From Lachnospiraceae bacterium oral taxon 500 (lineage in GTDB: Bacteria; Bacillota; Clostridia; Lachnospirales; Vallitaleaceae), in contig CP027241.1 in NCBI GenBank assembly GCA_002999035.1, positions 1,925,001 through 1,989,000 of the forward strand: a stretch of 64,000 nucleotides of DNA, in the 5' to 3' direction. Position numbers and translations under genes: made by a program. Each line of letters starts with the position of its first letter. Positions within the stretch are counted from its first letter, which is position 1. The notes beneath the pieces are model-generated. The model was not told the origin of the DNA and did not search any database. It was given only the letters and a program-made list of their open reading frames with translations. Positions 26,169 through 34,662 of the stretch are shown in pieces.

Positions 26169-26759
26169 GTGGAAAAACGGCAAGAGGTAGAATGTTTTGA
26201 CCAAATCTACGCGCAGACGCGGGAGGCGGTTTTGACGCAGATTACCGCTAAATGCGGCAATCCGGCCGATATTCAGGATATTTTTCAGGATACCTATACG
26301 GAAGTTTTTACGATTATCTGCCGCAAAGGAATAGATTATATCAAGCAGCCGGAGGCCTTTGTCCGGCAGGTTGCCCGGCAAAAGATTTACCGCTATTACC
26401 GGCTAACTGATCGGCTGAAAAGCCTGTTTTTATGGCCGAAGGCAGCGGGGGCGGATGAGGACGAACCGGATATGACGGAACTGGCGATAGATACCTTTGA
26501 AATCGAGGACTGGCTCGATCAAAAGGATATGAGCCGAAAAATTGAGACTTTTCTGGCGGAACGGCCGGCAGAGATTCAAAAAATTTTTTATTTGTTTTAT
26601 TCCCGGGAAATGCGGATTGCCGAAATCGCCGAATTAATGGAGATTAGTCAGTCAAATGTCAAAAATAAGCTCTACCGGACAATTAAGGAAATGAGAAAAC
26701 AGTATCACACAGCAGAAAAAGAGGAGGTGAGCGGGTATGAAGGAAAAAGCGCTGATTAA
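26169..26759 (+). CDS. ECF-type RNA polymerase sigma factor
   Basis: 196-residue sigma-70 family protein with region 2 (about 12-80; D-I-Q-D-I-F-Q-D-T-Y is the region 2.2 core) and region 4 (about 125-180; I-A-E-I-A-E-L-M-E-I-S-Q-S-N-V-K-N-K-L-Y-R is the DNA-binding helix pair). It would direct polymerase to a small regulon. The start is GTG after GGGGG. The gene for a membrane protein, probably its anti-sigma factor, overlaps its end by 23 bases. A serpin lipoprotein gene follows and is a candidate target. Confidence 0.9.
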   Translation: MEKRQEVECFDQIYAQTREAVLTQITAKCGNPADIQDIFQDTYTEVFTIICRKGIDYIKQPEAFVRQVARQKIYRYYRLTDRLKSLFLWPKAAGADEDEPDMTELAIDTFEIEDWLDQKDMSRKIETFLAERPAEIQKIFYLFYSREMRIAEIAELMEISQSNVKNKLYRTIKEMRKQYHTAEKEEVSGYEGKSAD

Positions 26760-27546
26760 AGCGGTATTAGATAAAAATATGCCGGATTTTGCCGAAGTCC
26801 GGCAGCATTGCCTGCAAAATGTGCCGACAAATCAAAGGCTGCCGCTGCGCCGGATTGCTTTTGCCGGAGCACTGGGCTGCACGGCGATAGCAGCGGGGCT
26901 TAGTTTTTATCTTTATATTACGGAGCCATCCAAAAGCGAGGCGGTGAATTTGAGCGAGGGAGCTAAGACGGAGGAAGCCGGGATTGCAGCGGAAAGTATG
27001 GCCGAAGACAGGGATGGTGCAGTGCTGAAAGGGGCATCGAAAGAGGCTTTCAACACGCTTGGCAGCGAGGAACAAATTGTTATCAATGAAGTCAAAGAGG
27101 AAGCTGCCGCTAAGATTGCGGCGGAAGGCAGAGAAGTTTCTCCGGCGGAAGCGGAGGCGTGGGGCTTTGATTTTATGAAAGACTTGTATCTGCCGGCGGA
27201 GTTAACGAAAAGCTGGTATGCGGAAGTTTACACTCCGGATCAAGACTGGCGCTATACGGTGCTGCATGATTATAAAATTTCTTATTGGGACGGAAAGAAT
27301 GACGGCAAGTCGCTGCGTATTTCTTTTTCCCAGGAATTTACGCCGCTGCGCGATTGCTTTTATTCGGCGGATGACCAAAAGGAATCGCAGATTGGAGATA
27401 CCCCGGTGATTATTTATCATCGTGGGGATGTTTATATCGCCTGGTTCACCTGCCGGGGGATTAACTTTGATATTGAGGCATATCATTGGTCAGAGCGGGA
27501 GTTTTTAACCATGCTCCGTTCTATTATAGAGCAGAGTGGGGATTAA
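26737..27546 (+). CDS. Probable anti-sigma factor, single-pass membrane protein
   Basis: 269-residue protein with a short cytoplasmic N-terminus (about 1-38), one membrane helix (about 40-60, I-A-F-A-G-A-L-G-C-T-A-I-A-A-G-L) and an outside domain of about 200 residues. A strong GAGGAGGTGA ribosome site and a 23-base overlap with the sigma gene indicate translational coupling, the usual layout of sigma/anti-sigma pairs. No zinc HHCC motif is visible at the N-terminus. The C-terminal half resembles small secreted domains of clostridial anti-sigma proteins, but I cannot name it. Function is inferred from position and topology. Confidence 0.65.
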   Translation: MKEKALIKAVLDKNMPDFAEVRQHCLQNVPTNQRLPLRRIAFAGALGCTAIAAGLSFYLYITEPSKSEAVNLSEGAKTEEAGIAAESMAEDRDGAVLKGASKEAFNTLGSEEQIVINEVKEEAAAKIAAEGREVSPAEAEAWGFDFMKDLYLPAELTKSWYAEVYTPDQDWRYTVLHDYKISYWDGKNDGKSLRISFSQEFTPLRDCFYSADDQKESQIGDTPVIIYHRGDVYIAWFTCRGINFDIEAYHWSEREFLTMLRSIIEQSGD

Positions 27547-27555
27547 ACTATTTTA

Positions 27556-27644
27556 CTCAACTTTTTCCTGATTGAAGTGCTGCGCGCTTCTTCCGGGCGG
27601 TCTAAAAAAATGGTTATAGTTTTACAGCACATGGAAAAGTTGAG
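27556..27644 (+). other. Long interrupted inverted repeat between anti-sigma and serpin genes
   Basis: CTCAACTTTTTCC (27556-27568) pairs with GGAAAAGTTGAG (27633-27644), and inside it GTGCTG (27577) pairs with CAGCAC (27625). It may end the sigma operon or fold the serpin leader. The outer arm resembles the one at 7511. Confidence 0.5.
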
Positions 27645-27772
27645 GGTTTTACTTGCCTTATTGCCTGATTCGGGTTGCGGCTGCGATGGGAAAGTGCTGT
27701 AATCGGAGCAAAAGGCGGTAACTGTTCAACCTAACGAAAAGCGAGTAAAAAAATGAAGGGAGGATTCAGGTT

Positions 27773-29200
27773 ATGAAAAAAATAGTTTGGGTATTGGCGT
27801 TGATTTTAGCGCTGTCCGGCTGCACCGGCGGAGCAGCGCAAACAGAAGCGGGGAATGGAGCAAAGGAAAACACCGACAAGAGCGGAAGCAGGATGGAGGA
27901 AACTACTGTTCCGGGAGATGTCGCTCAAAAGGACTCAGGCGTTTCAATGGCCAAGGAGGACATTATCCGCCAGCAGGAATGGATTGACTATACGCTGCCG
28001 GAAAATCAGGAGAAGCTCCGCCGGCAGGACAATGAGGCGTGGCTGGTAAATCAGAAAAAATATCAGGACTTTTGCCGCGACTATTGGGCATTTGCCAATA
28101 CGGTTTTTAGTCAGATTGCCGGAGAAGGAAATGTGATTTATTCGCCGCTGTCGGCATATTTGCCGCTGAGTGAGCTGTCCTATGCCTTAGAGGATGGGAG
28201 CGAGCCAAAAGCCGATTTGATTCGGCTGCTGCGGGCAAACGCACCGGAGGAGTATTGGACGGATAAGCTGATGCAGCATTTTCAGAGGCGGGGATATTTA
28301 ACGGCCAGTTCGATTTGGATTAGCAAAGAAGACCAGCCGGATTTGGAGTTTTTACAAAAAAACTTAACTTCGGACATCTACCGGATTGATTTTGCGGACA
28401 AAGATGCGCCGCAGCTGCAAATGGACTGGATTAACCGCTGGACGAAGGGATTTTTAAAGGATCAGGTGAAGCCGGAAGATTTTAAAGATCAAAATAAAGA
28501 TCAAAATGGAGAAATTTCGGCCGGTAGAGAGGAACTGTTTTGCCGGCTGATTGGAACCACTTATGTCAAAGCGGCGTGGCGGGAACCTTTTTTCCATGAG
28601 AAAGAGGACATTTTCTATGGGGCTAACGGGCAGGAACAGAAAGTGCCGTTTCTGCTGTCGAATCCGGTAAATATGATGTGTTATTTTACCGACCGCTATC
28701 AGGCGGTGCGGGTGCCGCTGGAAAACGGCGATATGCTGGTGCTTTTGCCGAGAGAGGGTGAAAGCGTCGAGCAGCTTTTGCAAGCCGGCGTTTTACAGGA
28801 AATAGCAGCGCAGCCGGAGTGGACGAAAAAAAGAGTAACCCTGCATATGCCGGATTTTACTCAGAGCAGCCGGATTGAGCTGCTGCCGGTTTTGGAAAAA
28901 CTGGGCTATACCGAAATCAGCCAGCGTCATACCGGCTATGTTAACCTGGCGGGTAAAAATCCGGATGGGAGCGAGAAAGTGTGCCGGATTTCGCAGGTTT
29001 TGCAGGAGAGCAAGATTGAGGTCAAAAAGACCGGAATTGAGGCGGCTTCGTTTACCAAGGTGGATGGTTTAAAAACAACAGCAATCGAAGAAGAACCGGA
29101 AAATGTGGAAGTTTATGTCAATCGGCCGTATCTTTATGTTATTACCGAAAGTAGCGGTCTGCCCAGCTTTTTGGGGGTAAACCGGGATTTTGTCAAATAA
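27773..29200 (+). CDS. Serpin-family lipoprotein
   Basis: 475-residue surface lipoprotein. A lipobox L-S-G-C puts the lipidated Cys at 17, followed by a linker of about 60 residues. The serpin fold follows: N-V-I-Y-S-P-L-S-A-Y near 121 is the conserved N-x-x-x-S-P-L-S block, and Y-V-N-R-P-Y-L-Y-V-I-T near the end is the strand 5B signature. The hinge before the reactive loop (417-428) reads V-K-K-T-G-I-E-A-A-S-F-T; it keeps the P15 Gly and P12-P11 Ala but has Ile at P14 and Phe at P9. Inhibitory activity is therefore possible but uncertain. GGGAGG precedes the ATG. Confidence 0.85.
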   Translation: MKKIVWVLALILALSGCTGGAAQTEAGNGAKENTDKSGSRMEETTVPGDVAQKDSGVSMAKEDIIRQQEWIDYTLPENQEKLRRQDNEAWLVNQKKYQDFCRDYWAFANTVFSQIAGEGNVIYSPLSAYLPLSELSYALEDGSEPKADLIRLLRANAPEEYWTDKLMQHFQRRGYLTASSIWISKEDQPDLEFLQKNLTSDIYRIDFADKDAPQLQMDWINRWTKGFLKDQVKPEDFKDQNKDQNGEISAGREELFCRLIGTTYVKAAWREPFFHEKEDIFYGANGQEQKVPFLLSNPVNMMCYFTDRYQAVRVPLENGDMLVLLPREGESVEQLLQAGVLQEIAAQPEWTKKRVTLHMPDFTQSSRIELLPVLEKLGYTEISQRHTGYVNLAGKNPDGSEKVCRISQVLQESKIEVKKTGIEAASFTKVDGLKTTAIEEEPENVEVYVNRPYLYVITESSGLPSFLGVNRDFVK

Positions 29201-29209
29201 CGGCACGAT

Positions 29210-29235
29210 AAGCAGAAAAGGCGGTCTGCTTTTTC
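29210..29235 (+). terminator. Terminator after the serpin gene
   Basis: AAGCAGA pairs with TCTGCTT around an eight-base loop, followed by TTT and CCCC. The remainder of the 591-base gap to 29791 holds a promoter and a T-box leader. Confidence 0.7.
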
Positions 29236-29367
29236 CCCTTTGGTGGTGTTGAGAAACAGGATATTTATGTTTAATGCTTGTCGGGAGAGTATACTTTCCG
29301 GCGCAAATATCGGTTTATCAGATCCGCAAGATGTTAAAAAAATAACTTTTATTTTTTAAAAAAGTGC

Positions 29368-29395
29368 TTGACAAATCATTTTTTTTCGGTATAAT
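29368..29395 (+). promoter_or_regulatory. Promoter of the T-box/metNIQ transcript
   Basis: TTGACA, 16 bases, TATAAT (29390-29395). It starts transcription about 30 bases upstream of Stem I of the T-box leader. Confidence 0.85.
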
Positions 29396-29430
29396 CTTGA
29401 CCATTACCAAACAGCATAATTAAATACATT

Positions 29431-29678
29431 TAAAAACTATGACAAGAATAGTAGTTCTTTGAAGACGGTGACAGAGAGTCCGCGTAAGGTGAAAGCGGAA
29501 CCGGGGTAGGAGAATGAAGATGGCCTTTGAGTTGTGTATCCGATAGGTAGGGTATGCCGGGATCGCCCGTTAAAGCGATAGAGTATGTCTGTACTCGAAG
29601 AGGTATCAATCGTGAGGTTGATATGAAATAAGGTGGTATCACGAGCTAATCGTCCTTTGTGGGGGATTAGCTCTTTTT
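29431..29678 (+). promoter_or_regulatory. T-box riboswitch, methionine-specific
   Basis: A tRNA-sensing leader. Stem I begins near 29440 with the loop-E AGTA. The distal AGAGAGTCCGC and GGTGAAAGCGG are the AG-bulge and terminal-loop region. The specifier loop reads TGAAG-ATG-GCCTTTGAG, so the specifier is ATG (29520-29522), methionine. The T-box sequence AAGGTGGTATCACG (29630-29643) has TGGT to pair with an ACCA tRNA end. A terminator follows: GAGCTAATC (29643) with GATTAGCTC (29665) and five T. Uncharged tRNA-Met should favour read-through into the M20 and metNIQ genes. Confidence 0.93.
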
Positions 29679-29791
29679 GCGTTTATCCGCGGTAAACGCC
29701 GGGAGCTTCCCTTGCGGCGGCTGTTTGGTCTGAGAGATTATTAAACAAGAATGAAAGATAATATAAAAAAAACGGAACGGAGGAAGTAAGA

Positions 29792-30988
29792 ATGGGTTTG
29801 GAAAAAAGCAGAATTGACCGGGTGGTGGATGAGAGAATTGACGCATATAAACAAATTGCTTTGGATATTCACGGCAAACCGGAAGTGAGTAATTATGAAT
29901 TCTTTGCCTGTCAAAAGCTGGCTGACCAGCTGAAGCAGGAAGGTTTTGAGGTTAAGGTTGATGTTGCCGGACATCGAACCGGCTTTGATGCCAGATACCG
30001 GGCAGCCAAACCCGGACCGGTAGTGGCCTTTTATGCCGAATATGACGCTCTCGGCGGAATCGGCCATGCCTGCGGGCACAATCTGCTCGGGACAACTTCT
30101 TCGCTGGCTGCGGTCGCACTCAAGTCACTGATTGATGAAACCGGCGGTGAGATTCGGGTGTATGGTACACCGGGCGAGGAAGGCGGTGAGAACGGCAGTG
30201 CCAAAGGCAGCTTTGTGCACGAAGGATTTTTCAGGGATGTGGATTTTTCCCTGGGGGCGCATCCGGGGCATCTGCATCACCGGACCAGTGAAACATTGGC
30301 GGTCAACCCGATTGATATTGAGTTTTTTGGTCGGTCGGCACATGCCGCTTCCAGTCCGGAAAAAGGAATCAATGCTTTAGACGGAGTGATTCAGGTCTAC
30401 AACAGCGTGAATGCGTTGCGCCAGCATTTGCCGTCGGATGTGCGGGTTCATGGCATTATCACCAACGGCGGTTTGGCACCGAATGTAGTACCCGATTATG
30501 CCAGTGCCCGGTTTTATCTGCGGGCCAGATTTCGCCCGACTTTGGACGAGCTGCAGGAGAAGTTTGAGCAGATCGTAAAAGGCGCAGCACTGGCGACAGG
30601 CGCCGAGTCGAAGGTAACGCTCTTTCAAAACAGCGTGGATAATACCGTGATTACACCGCTTTTTGATGATGTGTATGAAAAAGTGCTGAACTCTTACGGG
30701 CAGGAGATGACGGTGCGGGAGGATATCCTCTCTCGAGGCTCATCGGATGTCGGCAACATCAGTCAAGTAATTCCGGTCATTCAGCCGGTCATTAGCATTT
30801 CGGATGAATATATCGCCGGACACAGTGTAGAGTTTCGGGAAGCGGCAAAAAGCGAAAAGGGCTTAGAGTCCATTCGGCTGGGAGCAAAGGTTTTGGCACA
30901 TACCGCCCTGACGGTTTTGCTTGATGCCGAGCTTTTACAAAGGATTAAAGCACAGCACCGGGAAAGGGTGGAAAATCAAGGGAAATAA
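29792..30988 (+). CDS. M20 family amidohydrolase/peptidase
   Basis: 398-residue cytoplasmic zinc hydrolase of the M20/AbgB-like amidohydrolase group. The active-site block reads Y-A-E-Y-D-A-L-G-G-I-G-H-A-C-G-H-N near residues 80-96; G-E-E-G-G-E-N-G holds the catalytic Glu, and S-A-H-A-A lies in the dimerisation insert. GGAGG precedes the ATG. It is the first gene after a Met T-box and lies 24 bases before metN. A role in freeing methionine from an imported N-acyl or peptide form is therefore likely, though inferred only from this context. Confidence 0.87.
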   Translation: MGLEKSRIDRVVDERIDAYKQIALDIHGKPEVSNYEFFACQKLADQLKQEGFEVKVDVAGHRTGFDARYRAAKPGPVVAFYAEYDALGGIGHACGHNLLGTTSSLAAVALKSLIDETGGEIRVYGTPGEEGGENGSAKGSFVHEGFFRDVDFSLGAHPGHLHHRTSETLAVNPIDIEFFGRSAHAASSPEKGINALDGVIQVYNSVNALRQHLPSDVRVHGIITNGGLAPNVVPDYASARFYLRARFRPTLDELQEKFEQIVKGAALATGAESKVTLFQNSVDNTVITPLFDDVYEKVLNSYGQEMTVREDILSRGSSDVGNISQVIPVIQPVISISDEYIAGHSVEFREAAKSEKGLESIRLGAKVLAHTALTVLLDAELLQRIKAQHRERVENQGK

Positions 30989-31012
30989 GGAGATAACCGG
31001 AACGGAGATAAT

Positions 31013-32041
31013 ATGATAGAGATAAAAAACTTAAGCAAAACATTTGCAGATGCCAAAAGACAGGTTCACGCAGTCAAAGATGTAGCCCTGACAATTCAAG
31101 ACGGTGAGATTTTTGGCGTGATTGGGTATAGTGGCGCCGGCAAGTCCACCTTGGTTCGCTGCATCAATCTGTTAGAAAAACCGACGCAGGGGCAAGTAAT
31201 CATCAATGGCAAAGATATTACGCAGCTAAAGGATAAGGAACTGCGAGGAGAGCGCAAAAAGATCGGTATGATTTTTCAGCAGTTTAATCTGCTCAGTTCT
31301 TTGACCGTGGGTCAAAACGTTGCCTTTAACCTAAAGGGACAAGGGTTAGAGAAAAAGGCTGTTGATAGCAGGGTAGATGAACTGCTGGATCTGGTCGGGA
31401 TTTCCGAGAAAAAAAGCGCCTATCCGTCGCAGCTATCCGGCGGGCAAAAGCAGCGGGTGGCAATTGCCAGAGCGCTGGCAAACAATCCGGATATTTTATT
31501 ATGTGATGAGGCGACATCGGCACTGGATCCGCAGACGACCAATCAGATTTTAAGCCTGCTTAAACAGCTGAACCAGACGCTGAATATCACGATTATCATT
31601 ATCACACATGAAATGAATGTGATAAAATCCATTTGCGACCGGGTAGCGGTCATGGAAAACGGCAAGGTAGCCGAGACCGGAACGGTGCTTGAACTCTTTT
31701 CTGCACCCAAGTCGGAAATCGCCAAGCAGTTTATTCGCTCGACAACCCGAATTGAGCATATTGAGGAGCTGCTTGCCAGTGGCGGCAATCTGCTGCCGGA
31801 AGCCGAGGATCAGGTACTGCTCAAGCTGAGGTTCTTTGGTCCCAGCACCAGAGAGGCGCTGATTCATGAGGTTAGTCAAAAGTTTCAAACCAGCTTTAAT
31901 ATCGCTTTTGCCGATACAGAGCTGATTCAGGGACAGGTTCTGGGCTGGATTGTTTTGGCAATGAAAGGTGAAACAAAAGCAAGAGAGCTGTCAATTCAAG
32001 CGTTTCAGGAGAAAGGGCTTTATGTGGAGGTGTTAAAATGA
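31013..32041 (+). CDS. metN: Methionine ABC transporter ATP-binding protein
   Basis: Energises uptake of methionine. The 342-residue protein has Walker A G-Y-S-G-A-G-K-S-T (about 38-46), Q-loop F-Q-Q-F-N-L-L, signature L-S-G-G-Q-K-Q-R and Walker B C-D-E-A-T-S-A-L-D-P. The last 80 residues form a NIL domain (F-F-G-P-S-T-R-E-A-L), which binds methionine and inhibits transport in known homologues. Its stop overlaps the metI start (ATGA). Control by the upstream Met T-box agrees with the assignment. Confidence 0.96.
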   Translation: MIEIKNLSKTFADAKRQVHAVKDVALTIQDGEIFGVIGYSGAGKSTLVRCINLLEKPTQGQVIINGKDITQLKDKELRGERKKIGMIFQQFNLLSSLTVGQNVAFNLKGQGLEKKAVDSRVDELLDLVGISEKKSAYPSQLSGGQKQRVAIARALANNPDILLCDEATSALDPQTTNQILSLLKQLNQTLNITIIIITHEMNVIKSICDRVAVMENGKVAETGTVLELFSAPKSEIAKQFIRSTTRIEHIEELLASGGNLLPEAEDQVLLKLRFFGPSTREALIHEVSQKFQTSFNIAFADTELIQGQVLGWIVLAMKGETKARELSIQAFQEKGLYVEVLK

Positions 32042-32718
32042 ATGGTTTTTTACAGCAATATCTGCCGAACTTTTTGGACTATCGGGCGGAGTTCCTGCTG
32101 AGCTTGCGGGAAACGCTGATTATGATGGTTGCCTCCGGTGTTTTTATCCTGCTGTTTGGCTTGATTATCGGAACAGCACTGGTGGTTACCCGGGAAGGCA
32201 ATATTTTGGAAAATCAGTGGGTAAATAAAGCCATTGATATCATTGTCAATGTGTTCCGGGCGATTCCCTTTGTTATCCTGATTTCGCTTCTGATTCCGAT
32301 TACCAAGACAATCATGGGCACTTTTATCGGGGTAAAGGGGGCGATTTTCCCGCTGATTATCGGAGCAACGCCGTTTTTTGTCAGGCAGGTGGACGCGGCT
32401 CTGTCTGATGTGGACAAAGGCATCATTGAAGCAGCGCAGTCAATGGGACTTTCGCCGCTGGAGATTATCTTCCGCGTGTATTTAAGGGAAAGCGTTCCGG
32501 CTCTGACCCGGTCGATTACGATTACGGCGATCAGCCTGTTGGGGTTGACGACGATGGGCGGAGCGGTTGGCGGCGGCGGAATCGGCGCGTTTGTTCTGCG
32601 CTATGGCCACCAACGAAGATTTTATGATATTTCCTTTGTATCGGTGCTGACAATTTTGATTTTTGTTACACTGATTCAAAGTTTAGGGAATATAATTGCG
32701 CAAAAGGCAAAACATTAA
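32038..32718 (+). CDS. metI: Methionine ABC transporter permease
   Basis: 226-residue permease with five or six membrane helices and the EAA-type loop E-A-A-Q-S-M-G-L-S-P-L near 140, which contacts MetN. G-G-G-G-I-G-A-F near the end is typical of MetI. It begins by four-base overlap with metN. Its last codons are copied in a 20-bp tandem repeat that continues into the gap before metQ. Confidence 0.95.
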   Translation: MNGFLQQYLPNFLDYRAEFLLSLRETLIMMVASGVFILLFGLIIGTALVVTREGNILENQWVNKAIDIIVNVFRAIPFVILISLLIPITKTIMGTFIGVKGAIFPLIIGATPFFVRQVDAALSDVDKGIIEAAQSMGLSPLEIIFRVYLRESVPALTRSITITAISLLGLTTMGGAVGGGGIGAFVLRYGHQRRFYDISFVSVLTILIFVTLIQSLGNIIAQKAKH

Positions 32719-32747
32719 ACCAAAAAACAAAACATTAAATCAAAAAG
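32708..32747 (+). repeat. 20-bp imperfect tandem repeat at the metI end
   Basis: CAAAACATTAAACCAAAAAA is followed directly by CAAAACATTAAATCAAAAAG (18 of 20 identical). The first copy contains the metI stop. It is probably a small slippage duplication in the metI-metQ gap. Confidence 0.8.
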
Positions 32748-32767
32748 CAAAGAAAGAGGAGAATAAG

Positions 32768-33664
32768 ATGAAAAAAAGAGTTTTAGCAATTTTAACAGCA
32801 TTAATCCTGACAGCCGTTTTGGCAGCCTGCGGCGGACAAAAGAACGACAATCCAAAAGCGGAAACGAAAACCGCGCAAACGGAAGAAAATAAGGCTGATC
32901 AGGCCAAGACGCCGGAAAAAGAGGAAGTCAAAGGCGAGCCGGTGACGGTCAAGGTCGGACTGACCGGAACGGACAGCAAGGTGTGGAACTATATCAAGGA
33001 AGAAGCCGCCAAGGAAAACATCAAAATCGAGTTGGTTTTCTTTGATGCCTATAACCTGCCGAACGCCGCGCTCAATGACGGCGAACTGGATCTGAACGCT
33101 TTTCAGCATCATTTTTACTTAGACAAAGAGGTTGAGGAATTGGGTTATCAGATTGAAGCGATTGCCGATACGGTGGTTGCGCCGCTGGGGCTTTATTCCA
33201 AGAAAATTACATCCATTGACCAGCTCGAGGATGGTGTGAAGGTTGCGATTCCGGAAGATGTAACCAACGGCGGCCGGGCGCTGGTGCTGTTGCAGCAGGC
33301 TGGCTTGATTAAACTGGATGAAGCTGCCGGCAAGTTACCGACCATTAAAGATATCACCGAGAACCCGAAAAACCTGCAGGTGCTTGAACTGGCGGCGACC
33401 AATATTCCGCCGGCTTTAGATGAAGTGCAGATTGCGGCTATCAATTCCGGTGTGGCATCCGATGCCGGTTATGTTCCAGCTCAGGACGCGCTGGTGTTGG
33501 AGGACTATCAAAACAGCGGTAATCTGTATGTCAATGTAATTGCTGCCAGAAGTGGGGACAAGGATCGGCCGGAGTTTAAAAAGATCATAGACATTTATCA
33601 TACCGATGCGGTCAAAAAGATTATTGAAGACGATACCAAGGGTTCGTCCATTCCGGTTTGGTAA
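32768..33664 (+). CDS. metQ: Methionine-binding lipoprotein (NlpA family)
   Basis: Extracellular substrate-binding lipoprotein that delivers methionine to MetNI. I use ATG 32768, nine bases after AGAGGAG; an upstream in-frame start at 32696 would run through metI and lacks a site. The 298-residue protein has lipobox L-A-A-C (Cys21), a charged linker to about 55, then the NlpA fold: V-K-V-G-L-T-G, L-D-L-N-A-F-Q-H-H near 112, and A-I-P-E-D-V-T-N-G-G-R-A-L, all standard for MetQ. Last gene of the T-box controlled operon. Confidence 0.95.
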   Translation: MKKRVLAILTALILTAVLAACGGQKNDNPKAETKTAQTEENKADQAKTPEKEEVKGEPVTVKVGLTGTDSKVWNYIKEEAAKENIKIELVFFDAYNLPNAALNDGELDLNAFQHHFYLDKEVEELGYQIEAIADTVVAPLGLYSKKITSIDQLEDGVKVAIPEDVTNGGRALVLLQQAGLIKLDEAAGKLPTIKDITENPKNLQVLELAATNIPPALDEVQIAAINSGVASDAGYVPAQDALVLEDYQNSGNLYVNVIAARSGDKDRPEFKKIIDIYHTDAVKKIIEDDTKGSSIPVW

Positions 33665-33701
33665 AATTAAGAACAGCGGAAAGGGGCGGCTGTATTTTAA
33701 G

Positions 33702-33920
33702 GCGCTGATGCGGGGAGAAAATCCGTAAGGATTTTCTCACACTCACGCTTAATTTATGATATAATGCTGCGCACTAAAAGCGTGAGTGCAGGCTGTTCGG
33801 CAAAATGCGGTCACGCTTGCGTGCAAAAGCATTTTGAGCGAACAGACTATATGAGCGCTGATGCGGAGAGAAAATCCGTAAGGATTTTCTCACACTCACG
33901 CTTAATTTATGATATAATGC
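33702..33920 (+). repeat. 66-bp direct repeat flanking two inverted repeats
   Basis: Copies at 33702-33767 and 33855-33920 differ at one base. Each contains GAGAAAATCC-GTAA-GGATTTTCTC, a terminator-like hairpin, followed by CACTCACGCTTAATTTATGA and TATAAT. Between the copies AAGCGTGAGTG (33779) is the complement of CACTCACGCTT in copy one, and CTGTTCG..AAAATGC pairs with GCATTTT..CGAACAG. The second copy's TATAAT (33913-33918) may serve as the -10 for the TPR gene. No gene is present in 33665-33953. Confidence 0.8.
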
Positions 33921-33953
33921 AATAAACATAAAAAAGCGGGAGGAAAATAACAA

Positions 33954-34649
33954 ATGAAACATGCGGGAAAAATAATTATCATTGGAGTTGGTATCGGTGT
34001 GGTGCTGTTAATTGTGCAAAAGAGCCTTCGGATTGACGAGGCTGCCTTTAGCAGAGCGTATTGGCTGGCCGCCCCGATCGTTATTATCGGCGTGGTGCTG
34101 ATTAATCTGCTGTATAACCTGTTTTATATCAATAAGATGCGGGAAATCGGCCGCTTGCTGTATACGGGGAAGGCGCGCGAATATGTTGCCGGCATGGAGG
34201 CTTTGCTTAGAACCGCCAAGGGCAAAAACTTACGCCATATCTTAGCACTGAATTTGACAGCCGGTTATGTGGAACTGAAAGAGTTTGATGCTGCGATCGG
34301 CATATTGGAAGAGCTGTCCGCCCAAGGTTTGAAAGGTGATGCCGCCAATGTTGTCCATCATATCAACCTGTGTACAAGCTATTTTGAAACCGGACAATAT
34401 GAAAAAGCAATGGCACTGTACCGGGAAAGCCGGCCGCTTTTCGAGAAATTTCGCTCCAACCAAAGTTACGGCGCTTATATCGCGGTTTTGGATATGCTGG
34501 CCGCGGTCAGGGAACAAGATTATGATCGGGCGGAAGAACTGTTGAAAGCGGCAGTGCAAATGTATGACGATCCCCGGGTGCAAAAAGCCTTTCTCAAGAT
34601 CGGACAGAAATTAGAGGAAGGGAAAGACAGCTCCATGAAAATCAAATAA
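33954..34649 (+). CDS. TPR-containing membrane protein, unknown function
   Basis: 231-residue protein with two N-terminal membrane helices (about 5-21 and 38-58) and a cytoplasmic part of TPR-like helix pairs: L-A-L-N-L-T-A-G-Y-V-E-L-K-E-F-D near 97, L-C-T-S-Y-F-E-T-G-Q-Y-E-K-A near 142 and A-A-V-R-E-Q-D-Y-D-R-A near 182. Such proteins act as scaffolds; no partner can be named. GGGAGG precedes the ATG. Transcription may start in the second copy of the 66-bp repeat just upstream. Confidence 0.75.
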   Translation: MKHAGKIIIIGVGIGVVLLIVQKSLRIDEAAFSRAYWLAAPIVIIGVVLINLLYNLFYINKMREIGRLLYTGKAREYVAGMEALLRTAKGKNLRHILALNLTAGYVELKEFDAAIGILEELSAQGLKGDAANVVHHINLCTSYFETGQYEKAMALYRESRPLFEKFRSNQSYGAYIAVLDMLAAVREQDYDRAEELLKAAVQMYDDPRVQKAFLKIGQKLEEGKDSSMKIK

Positions 34650-34662
34650 AAAGTGTGCCGTC

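Noticed and set aside
29679-29699. Second terminator after the T-box
   Set aside because: GCGTTTA/TAAACGC forms a hairpin but has no T run.
33702-33920. CRISPR array
   Set aside because: Only two copies of a 66-bp unit, no regular spacers, and the unit carries a hairpin and TATAAT box. No cas genes are present.
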